Translations under genes and position numbers: made by a program | In this document: piece by piece, positions 9,080 through 17,794 of the stretch | How the letters are laid out: each line of letters opens with the position of its first letter | Numbering within the stretch: position 1 is the stretch's first letter | DNA from: Leptolyngbya sp. CCY15150 | GTDB lineage: Bacteria > Cyanobacteriota > Cyanobacteriia > RECH01 | Assembly (NCBI RefSeq): GCF_016888135.1 | Contig: NZ_JACSWB010000113.1 | Span: 1 to 64,000, forward strand | DNA: 64,000 nt | Direction of reading: 5' to 3' | Notes under the pieces: generated by a model | What the model was told of the DNA's origin: nothing | What the model saw: the letters and a program-made list of their open reading frames with translations, nothing else | The model's database searches: none

Positions 9080-9173
9080 GGCGTTACTGAATAAGTATGA
9101 TTCCGCAGAACTTTGCAGGAGGCTTCAGCACTGCTAGGTTAAAGGTTATGCCTTGACTCAGCAGCACCAGATT
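9080..9173. repeat. Degenerate copy of the TTGCTGAAT inverted-repeat element
   Basis: GGCGTTACTGAATAAG at 9080 and a weak inverse counterpart ending near 9173 enclose ATGATTCCGCAG, which also occurs, reverse-complemented, in the 86-base elements at 15962 and 60776. It fills much of the gap between the adaptor and the RND permease, so the operon appears to have accepted a small repeat. The copy is eroded and its ends are uncertain. Confidence 0.4.
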
Positions 9174-9174
9174 C

Positions 9175-10497
9175 TTAAGGATGTAACCTGACTATCTGAC
9201 CGGGCACCAAACGCTGAGAACCTTCAGCCACCAAGCGATCGCCTGGCTGCAGCGTACCTCGTACAAGGACTCGCTCGGTTTCCATATGCAAAATTTCTAC
9301 CTCTTGCCGGTTGACGAGAAAACGCGCTGGCTCTTGAGCATCTTCATCTGGCGTGACGGTATAGACAGTCCACAATCCCCGTACTCCTGGTACTAAAGCT
9401 GTTGTGGGCACCCAATAGCCGTCACTGGAGATGCGATCGCTAATCATCAACCGAGCTGTTTGTCCCGACGGTACACCATTCATATCCACATCTAGTAATA
9501 CCGTCACAGTGCGGCTCGCGGGATCAACTTCAGGTAAGACCGAAAGCACTTGAGCGGGATAAGACCTATCTCCGATCGCTACCGTTTGAGCCGATCCAAC
9601 CCTTGGCACATGCTGAGGCGGCACCCCAATTCTCGCCTCCCAAGATCCAGTTTCCACCAGCCGCAGCACTGGTTCTCCAGACCCAACCACCGCGCCCTCA
9701 TCCACGTAGCGCAGGGCAATGTGTCCAGAAAACGGTGCATAGAGAACGCGTTGGCCCAGGGCAACATCTAGGCTTGCTAGGTTAGCCTGAAGCTGTTGGA
9801 TGCGGGCCTCTTGGGCCACAATCTGCTCTGGGCGCGTCCCCGTCTGCAGTTCCTGCTGCTGCTGCTGGGCAGCCGTGAGGCGGGCCCGCAAGGATCCGAC
9901 CTGGTAGGTCACTTCATCCAAATCCTGTTGAGCGATCGCTCCTTCTGTGAATAACATCTGCCGCCGTTGGTGAAGCAGTTCTGCCAGATCCAGTTGATTG
10001 CGAATGTCGTCCACCGTTGCAGTCGCAGCCGCGATCGCTTCCTGACGCGGCCCGGCCTCTAGTTCCTGGAGCTGCGCTTGGGCCACAGCGAGCTGAGCCA
10101 AGACGGCCTGTTGCTCAGTCTCTAGGGTCTGGGTATTGAGATAAGCTAATGGCGCGCCCTCGGTTACTTCCATCCCCTCCGTCACCGCAATTTGGGTGAC
10201 TTCACCGCCCTGCTCAAACCCCAACTCGCTACTGCGTCGCGCCTGAATCTCACCGGTATAGGCTCGCTCCACATCATAGGCCTGCACCGGCTCAATGACC
10301 AAGGTCGCAACCGGCAGAATCATCTCATCATCCGCCTCAGAGGCCAAACTCTGACGAGATGCCTCCGAAGCGGGTAGGACTTGCAGTCCCACCCACCCAC
10401 CTACACTCAACAAGGCTCCAGCGATGGCTATCCTAGACGGCCATCGTCGCCGATGGCTGATGGCCAACTGTCCTGCTTTTGTCTGAGTTTCCGTCAT
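9175..10497 (-). CDS. RND efflux periplasmic adaptor subunit
   Basis: The 440-residue protein is a membrane fusion protein of the HlyD/AcrA type. After a short cytoplasmic start there is one hydrophobic anchor (about residues 24-43). A biotinyl-lipoyl half-motif (GEIQARRSSELGFEQGGEV), a long Gln/Ala-rich helical hairpin (about 110-230), the second lipoyl half (LYAPFSGHIALRYVDEGAVV) and beta-barrel and membrane-proximal domains follow. It would bridge the permease at 5856-8930 to an outer-membrane channel. The ATG at 10497 is preferred because AGAGGA lies just before it; an upstream in-frame codon at 10515 adds six residues. The gene faces the PadR regulator across the dyad at 10534-10559. Confidence 0.88.
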   Translation of the reverse strand: MTETQTKAGQLAISHRRRWPSRIAIAGALLSVGGWVGLQVLPASEASRQSLASEADDEMILPVATLVIEPVQAYDVERAYTGEIQARRSSELGFEQGGEVTQIAVTEGMEVTEGAPLAYLNTQTLETEQQAVLAQLAVAQAQLQELEAGPRQEAIAAATATVDDIRNQLDLAELLHQRRQMLFTEGAIAQQDLDEVTYQVGSLRARLTAAQQQQQELQTGTRPEQIVAQEARIQQLQANLASLDVALGQRVLYAPFSGHIALRYVDEGAVVGSGEPVLRLVETGSWEARIGVPPQHVPRVGSAQTVAIGDRSYPAQVLSVLPEVDPASRTVTVLLDVDMNGVPSGQTARLMISDRISSDGYWVPTTALVPGVRGLWTVYTVTPDEDAQEPARFLVNRQEVEILHMETERVLVRGTLQPGDRLVAEGSQRLVPGQIVRLHP

Positions 10498-10533
10498 GGT
10501 TCCTCTGAAACACAAGTTGACTAGCTAAATAGT

Positions 10534-10559
10534 TGCATACTAAATTTGTTGAGTATGCA
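10534..10559. promoter_or_regulatory. Perfect dyad, probable PadR operator
   Basis: TGCATACT (10534-10541) and AGTATGCA (10552-10559) form perfect 8-base arms around a 10-base spacer. The dyad lies in the gap between the divergent RND adaptor and PadR genes, where a repressor could control both. PadR sites are often inverted repeats with an 8-10-base spacer, which fits. Confidence 0.65.
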
Positions 10560-10601
10560 TGTCAGTGTATTCTAGAGTCATATACCTGTCAAGTACTGTC
10601 T

Positions 10602-11174
10602 ATGTCCCTCTCCCATACCATCCTGGCTAACCTAGTACACCATCCCACCACGGGCTATGAGCTTGTTAAGGATTTCAATGAACGCATTTCCTGCTATTGG
10701 CAAGCCAGCCAACAGCAAATCTATCGGGAATTAAGCCGCATGGAAGAGCAGGGTTGGATTGAAGGAGAGCGAGTCATCCAAAGCGATCGCCCCAATAAAA
10801 AGCTCTATCGTGTCACCGAACTAGGGCTCAACGTTCTAAAAGACTGGCTTGTGCAACCCTCGAACCCAGCAGCGATACGAGAAGAGCTGTTGGTGAAGGT
10901 CTTGGCAGGCTACTTGGTGGATAGAACGGTGATTCGCGCTGAGGTAGAGCGGCGACGGCAGTATCACCAGCTTCGCCTTCAACACCATCAGCAAACCGAG
11001 CAGGACTATTTCCAGGATCTAGGATCTGCATCACTTGCTATGCAGTTTATCTATCGCACGCTGCGGCGAGGCATCCACTATGAAGCCGACTGGATTGCTT
11101 GGTGTGATGAGACGATCGAGTGGCTGGATAGCATGGCTGAAAACCAAGATCCTAACGGTGGTCAGTCTGGTTGA
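10602..11174 (+). CDS. PadR-family transcriptional regulator
   Basis: The 190-residue protein has the PadR winged helix at its N-terminus: SLSHTILANLVHHPTTGYEL, then a recognition region with YWQASQQQIYRELSRMEEQGW and a wing containing RPNKKLYRVTELG. The helical C-terminal half (about 100-180) belongs to the PadR subfamily with the 'virulence activator alpha C-term' dimerisation domain, seen here as REELLVKVLAGYLV and a Gln/His-rich coiled segment. PadR proteins usually repress efflux or stress genes until a phenolic compound or drug binds. It is divergent from the RND adaptor, so control of that pump and of itself is the simplest reading. The ATG at 10602 starts the conserved domain; an upstream in-frame start would run into the operator dyad. 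Confidence 0.85.
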   Translation: MSLSHTILANLVHHPTTGYELVKDFNERISCYWQASQQQIYRELSRMEEQGWIEGERVIQSDRPNKKLYRVTELGLNVLKDWLVQPSNPAAIREELLVKVLAGYLVDRTVIRAEVERRRQYHQLRLQHHQQTEQDYFQDLGSASLAMQFIYRTLRRGIHYEADWIAWCDETIEWLDSMAENQDPNGGQSG

Positions 11175-11540
11175 GACTTGGTTGACTGACAAGTCTGGTG
11201 TTGCTGAGTCAGTAATTCTCAGGTTAAACAAAGGTACAGTGCCAGCGCTCCCGCGTTGATACCTGTCTTGGTCGCTCCTGCGACTCTTCTCATGCACCCA
11301 GACCTAGCCGCAGGAGAAGAGTCGCAAAAGCATTCCCACGCTTAGCATAGGAATGCTATCAAAACCAGGATCACAAGTAGGTGGATCCCATTCAATGAAG
11401 CTAAGTTGCCGGGTTTCGACGTCGCTCAACCCTCTTCTCATGAAGAATTGGAGCCTTGAGCAACGTTGAAATGCTTGCCAACAGTTAAGTCTTCCCATTT
11501 AGCTGTGGTCAGCCTGGTTGAGACTCATCCTAGATTGAAT
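11175..11540. other. Intergenic region rich in inverted and direct repeats
   Basis: This gap between two convergent genes has no gene. GCGACTCTTCTC (11280-11291) pairs perfectly with GAGAAGAGTCGC (11314-11325). GCATTCC (11330-11336) pairs with GGAATGC (11350-11356). GTGGTCAGTCTGGTTGAGACT at 11158-11178 recurs with one change at 11505-11525. At 11406-11434 lies a copy of an interspersed motif, GCCGGGTTTCGAC then GTCGCTCAACCC, also found at 25036 and, inverted, at 38743. The hairpins may end both transcripts. Confidence 0.5.
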
Positions 11541-12332
11541 CTAGGTGATCAACAAGAACAGTTCTCCGCGATTTTCCCACAGCATCAATACACCACTGAG
11601 AGCTACAAATGTCAGAATGGCGTGGCGAAACTGCTGACGACTCATATGATAGAGGACATACTTACCTAGCCAGTTTGCCGGAATGGCCGCCAGCCCCACC
11701 ACCAATCCATAGCCCACATACTGCCAACTGAGAATACCGAGCGCCAGGTAGCTAATCAGCTTCAGGCTGTGCATGAGGGTGACGGTGATCGATTTGGTGG
11801 CAATGAGATCCTCTTTTTCCAATCCATAGCTAAGATAAAGCGGATTGAGGATCGGGCCCGTACTTCCTACAAGGCTAGAGATAAAGGCATTGATCAGTGA
11901 AAGGGGAAAGAACTGCCAGGCTTGAATCGTGATGCGAAGCTGCGATTGATTGATGAACGCCGTCACCGCCATCACAATCAGCAAAATGCCCATAATTGCT
12001 TGCAGCCATTCCAAGTTAATTTCCTTGAACGCATAGGCTCCCAGAACAGCCCCAATTAAGGTACCCGGCACATGCCAGAGCGTTAGCTTCCAGTCGATGC
12101 GATTCCAGAAAAAGATGGAGCGCTGGGCGTTTCCCACTAGCATTCCCACGGTGATCACCGGCGCAACGGCCTGCGCGCCAAACCATAGGCTAACCAAGGG
12201 AATCAAAATGAGGGGACTGCCGCCCCCCGACAACATACTGACAAACCAAGCAAGAAAGCTGACGAGTCCAAGGAGCAGCAATGGCATGGAGTTACGCAGG
12301 TGAGATGGAGGTAACCCATTAAGCGTTGACAT
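11541..12332 (-). CDS. TauE/SafE-family (DUF81) membrane permease
   Basis: The 263-residue protein has about eight hydrophobic segments in two repeats, the layout of the TauE/SafE family of putative sulfite/sulfonate or small-anion exporters. The N-terminal repeat holds SFLAWFVSMLSGGGSPLILIP with its glycine-rich turn, and the second holds INAFISSLVGSTGPILNPLYL. The substrate is unknown; other members move sulfite, sulfoacetate or taurine-derived anions. The ATG at 12332 is used; an upstream TTG at 12341 is less likely. It is convergent with the PadR gene and has no sulfur-metabolism neighbour. Confidence 0.8.
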   Translation of the reverse strand: MSTLNGLPPSHLRNSMPLLLLGLVSFLAWFVSMLSGGGSPLILIPLVSLWFGAQAVAPVITVGMLVGNAQRSIFFWNRIDWKLTLWHVPGTLIGAVLGAYAFKEINLEWLQAIMGILLIVMAVTAFINQSQLRITIQAWQFFPLSLINAFISSLVGSTGPILNPLYLSYGLEKEDLIATKSITVTLMHSLKLISYLALGILSWQYVGYGLVVGLAAIPANWLGKYVLYHMSRQQFRHAILTFVALSGVLMLWENRGELFLLIT

Positions 12333-12442
12333 AACCACCAAGTTTCTTAGTGTTTGAAGTCAAATTTTAATGTGTTGTTACAATTCTACTCGCAGAGCGA
12401 TCGCCTGCCCATAAAGATTGATCGAGATCAGCTAGGTGAGCC

Positions 12443-14059
12443 TCAAAAGGGCAGAGGCGCTGAGAGGGTCAGCCAAGTCTGGCGATGGGGATGGCAAAGG
12501 GTGAGGTGATGGGCGTGGAGGTGCAGGCGATCGGCCACCCCCCCGCCATAGAGGCGATCGCCCCAGATAGGACAACCCAGCCCCTGGGCGGCATGAACGC
12601 GCAGTTGATGGGTGCGACCGGTGATGGGTGCAAATTCTAGGCGGGTGCGATCGCCCTGGCGATCGACGACGCGATAGTGGGTATGGCTGGTTTTTCCCTG
12701 AGGGTGAACGAGCTGGCGAGGGGCATGATCGGGGTCTGCTTGCAAAGGCAGATCGATGTGGCCTTGATCGGTGGCAACGTGACCGATGACGATGGCTTCA
12801 TAGGTTTTTCGCACTTGGCGAGCTTGAAACTGCTGCCGCAGAGCGCGATCGCTCTCCGGAGTTTTAGCCAGCAGCAGCACCCCAGAGGTATCTTGATCCA
12901 AGCGATGGACGGCAGTCACGTGGGGTAGACGAGAGCGAAGGCGGCTGAGGACACTATCCTGGCGATCGCTGGTTCGTCCTGGTACGGAAAGTAATCCTGC
13001 TGGTTTGTCTACAGCCACTAGCCAGTCGTCTTCATAGAGGATGGGCAGGGAAGGCTGGGAGGCGATCGCCTGGGATAGCCCTGACAGCATGAAGCCCATG
13101 AGCGGCTGGCAACGGTCAGCGCAGGCTTCGTAAAACCGACCCGCCACGCGATCGCCCTGGGATGGCCCCCACCAAAATTCAGCCATGGCCAAGGGGGTGA
13201 GCTGATGGGTGGCGGCGTAGTAGAGCAGCTTGGGAGCACAGCAGTCGCCGGTGCCGCTGGGCAGGTGAGGGTTTAGATCAGGCAGCGATCGCCATTCTCC
13301 AGCAAAGTTTGTCAGTTGGTAGGCCTCATGGAGCTGACTCTGCAGGCTCCGAGATAGCTGCTTGCGGGCCTGCTTGATCTGACGCATCTGGGCATCGGCT
13401 TGGGCGATCGCTTCTTCCAACGGCTGCAGTTGCTGGCGATGCTGGCGTTTCAGGTGGCGCAACTCGCTTCCATCCTGACGGCTTTGCTGATCTAAGGACT
13501 CAAGGGCGATCGCCTGCTCTGTTCCTAGGAGAGTTTGCTGGAGAACAACGCGCTGCTGCTGTCGGTGCTGCTGCCGTTGCCGATGGCGATCGCCCATCTG
13601 CTGCCGTTGCTGATCACAGAACTGCTTCACCTCTGCATACTGCTGGCGTATTGGTAAGCTGTGCAGCTCCTGAAGCTGCTGTTTCATCTGCTCTAGCTGG
13701 TGCAGTGTCTCAATCTCCGCCGTCCTTAAGGTCTGACGAGCCGGCAGAGGCGGCACCCAACCTGGGCGATCAGTCTGCCCCTGCAGGGTTCCTGAAAACG
13801 CCTTGAGCACTTGGATCTCTGCCGTTGCCGTTGCAGCCAGCAGCACCCCATACATCTTGCCCTCCTGAGAACAGATGGGATCTACCGCCAACTCATCCAT
13901 TACCCGCCGCGCTACAGATTCTGCCAAGGGCGATCGCGGCAGTCGCAGCCAGTCCCCAGTGCTCGGACAGCGTCCCTCATACCAGTAGGCGGCGCACGGT
14001 GCCTCATGGGGGGCGATCGCTTCTGGTTCGTACAGCGCTAGGGGTAGAGCAACGGTCAT
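12443..14059 (-). CDS. RluA-family pseudouridine synthase with long N-terminal extension
   Basis: The C-terminal part (about residues 325-538) is a pseudouridine synthase of the RluA family, isomerising uridines in rRNA or tRNA. The catalytic block HRLDQDTSGVLLLAKT supplies the Asp nucleophile, and KTYEAIVIGHV, GRTHQLRVHAA and a closing CPIWGDRLYGG match. The first 320 residues are an extension: a segment with cysteines and EGRCPSTGDWLRLPRS, then a Gln/Arg-rich coiled coil at about 130-250. This long form is found in several cyanobacteria and proteobacteria; the role of the extension is unknown. The ATG at 14059 is used rather than a TTG two codons upstream. It stands alone. Confidence 0.85.
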   Translation of the reverse strand: MTVALPLALYEPEAIAPHEAPCAAYWYEGRCPSTGDWLRLPRSPLAESVARRVMDELAVDPICSQEGKMYGVLLAATATAEIQVLKAFSGTLQGQTDRPGWVPPLPARQTLRTAEIETLHQLEQMKQQLQELHSLPIRQQYAEVKQFCDQQRQQMGDRHRQRQQHRQQQRVVLQQTLLGTEQAIALESLDQQSRQDGSELRHLKRQHRQQLQPLEEAIAQADAQMRQIKQARKQLSRSLQSQLHEAYQLTNFAGEWRSLPDLNPHLPSGTGDCCAPKLLYYAATHQLTPLAMAEFWWGPSQGDRVAGRFYEACADRCQPLMGFMLSGLSQAIASQPSLPILYEDDWLVAVDKPAGLLSVPGRTSDRQDSVLSRLRSRLPHVTAVHRLDQDTSGVLLLAKTPESDRALRQQFQARQVRKTYEAIVIGHVATDQGHIDLPLQADPDHAPRQLVHPQGKTSHTHYRVVDRQGDRTRLEFAPITGRTHQLRVHAAQGLGCPIWGDRLYGGGVADRLHLHAHHLTLCHPHRQTWLTLSAPLPF

Positions 14060-14246
14060 GGACAAACGGTTACAGCTTACTGAATCGGGAGCAAGATCCT
14101 GCGATTGCCGTCTTCGTGACTAGAAAGGATGCTTGGATGGGGGCGGCGATCGCGGCTAAGGTTTTCTACTTAGGTAAGAAAGATATGTAAGATTATCCCA
14201 TATCCCTGAGCATTCCACAATCTCGCCGCCCGGTCATCAGAAACCG

Positions 14247-15686
14247 CTAGGTTTCCCCCATGGACGGCCGTCGGGCTTGGCGGATTAGGCTGTAGCCAAC
14301 AACGATCCAAAACAGGAGTAGCCCACTAGTAATGGCCAGCATGGGCCCTGCACCCAGACGATTGATCAACGCCGGAGCCGCCGCTGTAAATAAGCCGCCG
14401 CCGACAATCGGTTCAAAAAACAGTTGCTTGTAGGCAAACCCTTCAAACGCGCCGGTGTGGTTATCTGAATCCACCATACGAATCAGCAAAATGCCGGTAG
14501 CCGTAACCCCCATAGATTGACCCATGTCGCCAATGCCCTTCTCAAACCAGTAGGTGGGAAAAACCCGAGGGGCCCACCAGAGAAAGATCAGCACATTCCA
14601 CGATACCCCCACCACGCTCAGCACCAGGAATACACCGAGATTTGCGCCGATAACCTGCAGAGAAATGGAGGCGATCGCGGCCACAATCAACACATCCAGC
14701 GCCACCCCGGCAATATTTTGTACCATAGGACGGATAATCAAAGACCCCAACCCCAGACGGTTGAGAATCACCTGCACCACAATGCCACCGATCAGAGCCA
14801 AGGGAAACAGCGGCACAAAGGGAAATAGGGCAAAACCCGCCTGCCCCCAGGTCACCGACTCAATCCACTTCAGCGCTTCTAGCATCAGCCAACCCACCGC
14901 GATCGCCGCCCCCACAATCGCCGCATTAATCGACAGAGGATCGATCAGCAGGTTGTGCAATAATCTAGCCCGCTGCTGGCGAATTTCAGGCGTTTCAGCC
15001 AACACATTCAGGTCAGGAATTTCGGCCGGCTCCGTCACATCCCGGTTGAGCATCGACACATGGCCCTTGCGCCGTCCCCAGTCGGCCAAGGCCGTGCCGC
15101 AGACAATACCAGACACAATCCCCACGGTTGCCAGACCTAGAGCCAAGTCCCCCCCATCGGCAAAGCCAAGATCCGACAAGGTTTCGATCATGCCGCCCGC
15201 CGTGCCATGCCCTCCTTCAAAACCAATTTCAATCAAGGCCGCCGCCATGGGGTTAATGTCAAACAGGGGAATCAAAATCACAATGGTCACCAAGAGACCC
15301 ACCACATACTGCCCCCAGGCCAAGGTTTGGCCAAAAACAACTTGGGGCGCGGCCTTACGCCAAATATCGCGGGGAGCTGGGATTGATTCACCCAAAAACA
15401 GCGCCGCAAACACCACGTTGATAAAGACCCCCGGCATCTGAGACCAGACGGCACTAATATCCGGGGAAAATAAACCGCCAGCCAAGAGCGTATCCTCACC
15501 CCCAATGGAGGTAGCGATCGCCCCCAAAACTCCCGGCCCCAGCAGTAGACCCAGCACTCCAGCCATGATGGAGGAGGGAAGATAGAGACGCTGACACCAT
15601 CGACTTCGTTGTTTTACAAAACGTCCTGCCAGCAGCAATAGTGCCAGCAGGATGAAGGCAAACATTGCCGTGCGTAGGTTGAACAC
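14247..15686 (-). CDS. Sodium:glutamate symporter (GltS family)
   Basis: The 479-residue protein has ten or more hydrophobic segments in two inverted halves and matches the GltS family of Na+-coupled glutamate carriers. Conserved glycine-rich loops are visible: IEIGFEGGHGTAGGM in the first half and GIGDMGQSMGVTATGILLIRMVD in the second. A GTG start at 15686 is supported by an AGGGAG sequence 7-8 bases before it; the first in-frame ATG, at 15665, lacks one. Cyanobacterial GltS proteins import glutamate, so this is probably an uptake system in the plasma membrane. A repeat-filled gap of more than 500 bases separates it from the upstream genes. Confidence 0.82.
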   Translation of the reverse strand: MFNLRTAMFAFILLALLLLAGRFVKQRSRWCQRLYLPSSIMAGVLGLLLGPGVLGAIATSIGGEDTLLAGGLFSPDISAVWSQMPGVFINVVFAALFLGESIPAPRDIWRKAAPQVVFGQTLAWGQYVVGLLVTIVILIPLFDINPMAAALIEIGFEGGHGTAGGMIETLSDLGFADGGDLALGLATVGIVSGIVCGTALADWGRRKGHVSMLNRDVTEPAEIPDLNVLAETPEIRQQRARLLHNLLIDPLSINAAIVGAAIAVGWLMLEALKWIESVTWGQAGFALFPFVPLFPLALIGGIVVQVILNRLGLGSLIIRPMVQNIAGVALDVLIVAAIASISLQVIGANLGVFLVLSVVGVSWNVLIFLWWAPRVFPTYWFEKGIGDMGQSMGVTATGILLIRMVDSDNHTGAFEGFAYKQLFFEPIVGGGLFTAAAPALINRLGAGPMLAITSGLLLFWIVVGYSLIRQARRPSMGET

Positions 15687-15961
15687 AGATTCTTCTCCCT
15701 GATGTTTTCCTAAGTTATAGATGGAGTATCTTGTGGGTCAAAGGTCGAAACGGCATGCTCAACCCAAAACCCTCAAAACCGTCTAAGGTTCCAACATCCT
15801 CTATGGATAGCCCCAACTCTGCAGTAACCGAAGGCACACCTTGACCTACAATTTAGCGATCGCTCATGCTAGTGCAGAATGTTGACGAGAATATATCCCG
15901 ATCTAGCGAGTTGGCATCAGGGAAGCTTGAAAGCTTTAGCTGTCCTCTCCGTTGCCCATGG

Positions 15962-16047
15962 GCGTTGCTGAATCACGGTATGAACCTATAGCCAGGAGAT
16001 CTGAACTCCATGCAACATTTGTGGAATCACACTGCTATCCAGCAACA
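15962..16047. repeat. 86-base MITE-like element, copy A
   Basis: The element runs from GCGTTGCTGAATCACGG to CTGCTATCCAGCAACAC, so its ends are inverted copies of TTGCTGRAT. Its interior aligns along its whole length with the element at 60776-60862, including GGAATCA followed by CTGCTAT near the right end. It has no coding capacity. The rest of the gap from 15687 to 15961 shows only HIP1 octamers. Confidence 0.6.
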
Positions 16048-16076
16048 CCGGTAGGGTGAGAACTATTAGCCTCTTC

Positions 16077-16209
16077 CTATCAAATCCGGCTGAATGGTCA
16101 TGACTGTAACAGCCCGCATTCAATCCCCCGCTTCGCCTCCCTCGATAAGGGACTATTGGTATCCAGGACTGCCGCAGCCTTGAATCAATGGCATAACCAG
16201 ATTTGATAG
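16077..16209. repeat. 133-base element with CTATCAAATCCGG termini
   Basis: CTATCAAATCCGG at 16077-16089 and CCAGATTTGATAG at 16197-16209 are inverted copies with one mismatch. Between them is CCTTGAAT and other blocks that recur near 38407-38458. The element lies 30 bases from copy A of the TTGCTGAAT family, just past the stop of the V4R-like gene. Confidence 0.5.
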
Positions 16210-16224
16210 CGTCACCCAGAATGG

Positions 16225-16695
16225 TTACAGCACCCCAAACTCAATGACATCATGGTCACTGCCCCGTAAAACCGAGGCAATTTGCTTGCCCCGCAGCCGT
16301 TTTTGGGTAATTTCTTCTAAAGCTCCTTGTACTGCACCGAGAGTAAAGGACAAATTACGGTTAGAACCCTGGGGTTCCCCAGCAGAACAGACCGTTTCCC
16401 GACAAAAAACTTGATAGGTTCCATCAACTTCAAGGATGTTGTCTACGAGGCATAGGCGGGTGCCATCTTTTCCTAGAGCCTTATTTAACAAAGCTGCTAG
16501 CTGATCCAACGGTGCATTAGAAGCGCTAAGCTGTAACTCCTTAGCTAAATTCTTACCTCGTAGGCGACCAGCAGCTAAGAGAGCGATCGCTGCTGCTTTT
16601 TCTCCTAGGGCCTCTTCGACGCCTACTACAACAGCTTTGAAACATACGATGCTACTAAAATCACCAAGTTCTGGACGAAGCAGGTTGGTACTCAT
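16225..16695 (-). CDS. Conserved cyanobacterial protein, V4R-like, paralog 1
   Basis: The 156-residue protein starts at the ATG at 16695, eight bases after a TAGGAG ribosome-binding site. I do not know its function. The pattern of a helical N-terminal half, a CRETVCSAGE turn, the glycine-anchored helix TLGAVQGALEEITQKRLRGK and a final strand VLRGSDHDVIEF resembles the 4-vinyl-reductase (V4R) small-molecule-binding fold, in which the usual ExxC of the last strands is absent. From memory it is related to proteins encoded in the Synechocystis slr0144-slr0152 photosystem II assembly cluster, but this needs a search. A second copy lies about 600 bases upstream on the same strand; the last 60 or so residues of the two are identical. 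Confidence 0.6.
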   Translation of the reverse strand: MSTNLLRPELGDFSSIVCFKAVVVGVEEALGEKAAAIALLAAGRLRGKNLAKELQLSASNAPLDQLAALLNKALGKDGTRLCLVDNILEVDGTYQVFCRETVCSAGEPQGSNRNLSFTLGAVQGALEEITQKRLRGKQIASVLRGSDHDVIEFGVL

Positions 16696-16758
16696 TGTAA
16701 AATCTCCTAAAGGGAAAGAAAGTGAAAGACTTTGGTCATAGTTGAATGTCAAAACCGA

Positions 16759-16894
16759 CATTGCTGAATTGCTATATGATTTGCCCTCATCCCCAACCCT
16801 TCTCCCCAGGGAGAAGGGAGCTAGAACTCCTGTCCCCTCTCCCTAGGGCTAGGGTGAGGGCGGATTGAGCCATTCATACTTGTATTCAGCAACG
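16759..16894. repeat. 136-base MITE-like element with nested hairpin, copy B
   Basis: CATTGCTGAAT (16759-16769) and ATTCAGCAACG (16884-16894) form the ends. Inside is a strong C/G dyad, CCCTCATCCCCAACCC facing GGGCTAGGGTGAGGG, a motif common in cyanobacterial intergenic DNA. The element sits about 65 bases before the start codon of V4R-like paralog 1, so it may affect that gene's 5' region. The remaining sequence to 17320 has no ORF or clear signal. Confidence 0.6.
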
Positions 16895-17320
16895 CCTCAA
16901 AACCTTTAAATCTCGAAGGTTTTAGCATTAAGGTCTTGATCAGATGGACTGATATTAAATCCGATACAAGAGCTATAGGATCTCTCCCACGCTAGCCTTG
17001 TTTAACCTTGAAACGTCAACGAATCTTAGCCCTTCTCCGGTGACGAGAAAGCTTGGGGTGAGGGCTGCTAGGATAATGACGTCTAGTAGGTTCCTCATGA
17101 AGGGATGCATCAGACTACGCTTTGTGACGTATCAGGATTAAGGTGTTGCCTAGATCGGTAAACGTACTCACAGGATCTCTTTCATGTAGTCCTGTTGCTA
17201 AGATCGGAAGCTGTTTGATTCTAGCTTGATGTCTTCTCTTAGGTAAACAACTCTCCTAGGTAAAGAATAGGATAAATAGCGTGGAAAAGAGAACATGTTA
17301 AACAATCTTGATGACCATAG

Positions 17321-17794
17321 CTATAAAACTCCAAACTCAATGACATCATGGTCACTGCCCCGTAAGACCGAGGCAATTTGCTTGCCCCGCAACCGTTTTT
17401 GAGTGATTTCTTCTAGAGCACCTTGCACTGCACCGAGAGTAAAAGACAAATTACGGTTAGAGCCTTGGGGCTCTCCGGCGGAACAGACCGTTTCTCGACA
17501 AAAAACTTGATACGTTTCATCAACTTCAAGGATGCTGTCTACAAGGCATAGGCGAGTGCCATCTTTTCCTAAGGCTTTGTTCAACAAGACGGCAACTTGA
17601 TCGAGTGGTAGGTTGGCATTGCTAAGATTTAAGTCTTTAGCTAATTTTTTACCCCGTAGGCGACCGGCTGCTAAAAACGCGATCGCTGCTGCTTTTTCTC
17701 CTAGGGCTTCTTCGACGCCTACAATAACAGCCTTGAAGCATACGATACTGCTAAAGTCGCCGAGTTCTGGACGGAGGAGTTGGGTAGTCATCAT
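17321..17794 (-). CDS. Conserved cyanobacterial protein, V4R-like, paralog 2
   Basis: The 157-residue protein is a tandem paralog of the product of 16225-16695, with the same LLRPELGDFSSIVCFKAV start and an identical C-terminal third (CRETVCSAGEPQGS to the end). Differences cluster at about residues 35-80. The ATG at 17794 is preceded by two Shine-Dalgarno-like repeats, TTAGGAGAA and TTTAGGAGAA. The two copies are separated by about 625 bases with a repeat element, so each probably has its own promoter. A ligand-binding V4R-like role is a guess from the pattern; no pigment or iron-binding site is evident. The near-identity of the 3' ends at DNA level suggests recent duplication or gene conversion. 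Confidence 0.6.
   Translation of the reverse strand: MMTTQLLRPELGDFSSIVCFKAVIVGVEEALGEKAAAIAFLAAGRLRGKKLAKDLNLSNANLPLDQVAVLLNKALGKDGTRLCLVDSILEVDETYQVFCRETVCSAGEPQGSNRNLSFTLGAVQGALEEITQKRLRGKQIASVLRGSDHDVIEFGVL

Noticed and set aside
14554-15441. 295-residue frame antisense to the GltS-type gene
   Set aside because: It is a mirror frame of a strongly conserved membrane protein and has the low-complexity Thr/Pro/Arg composition typical of shadows.
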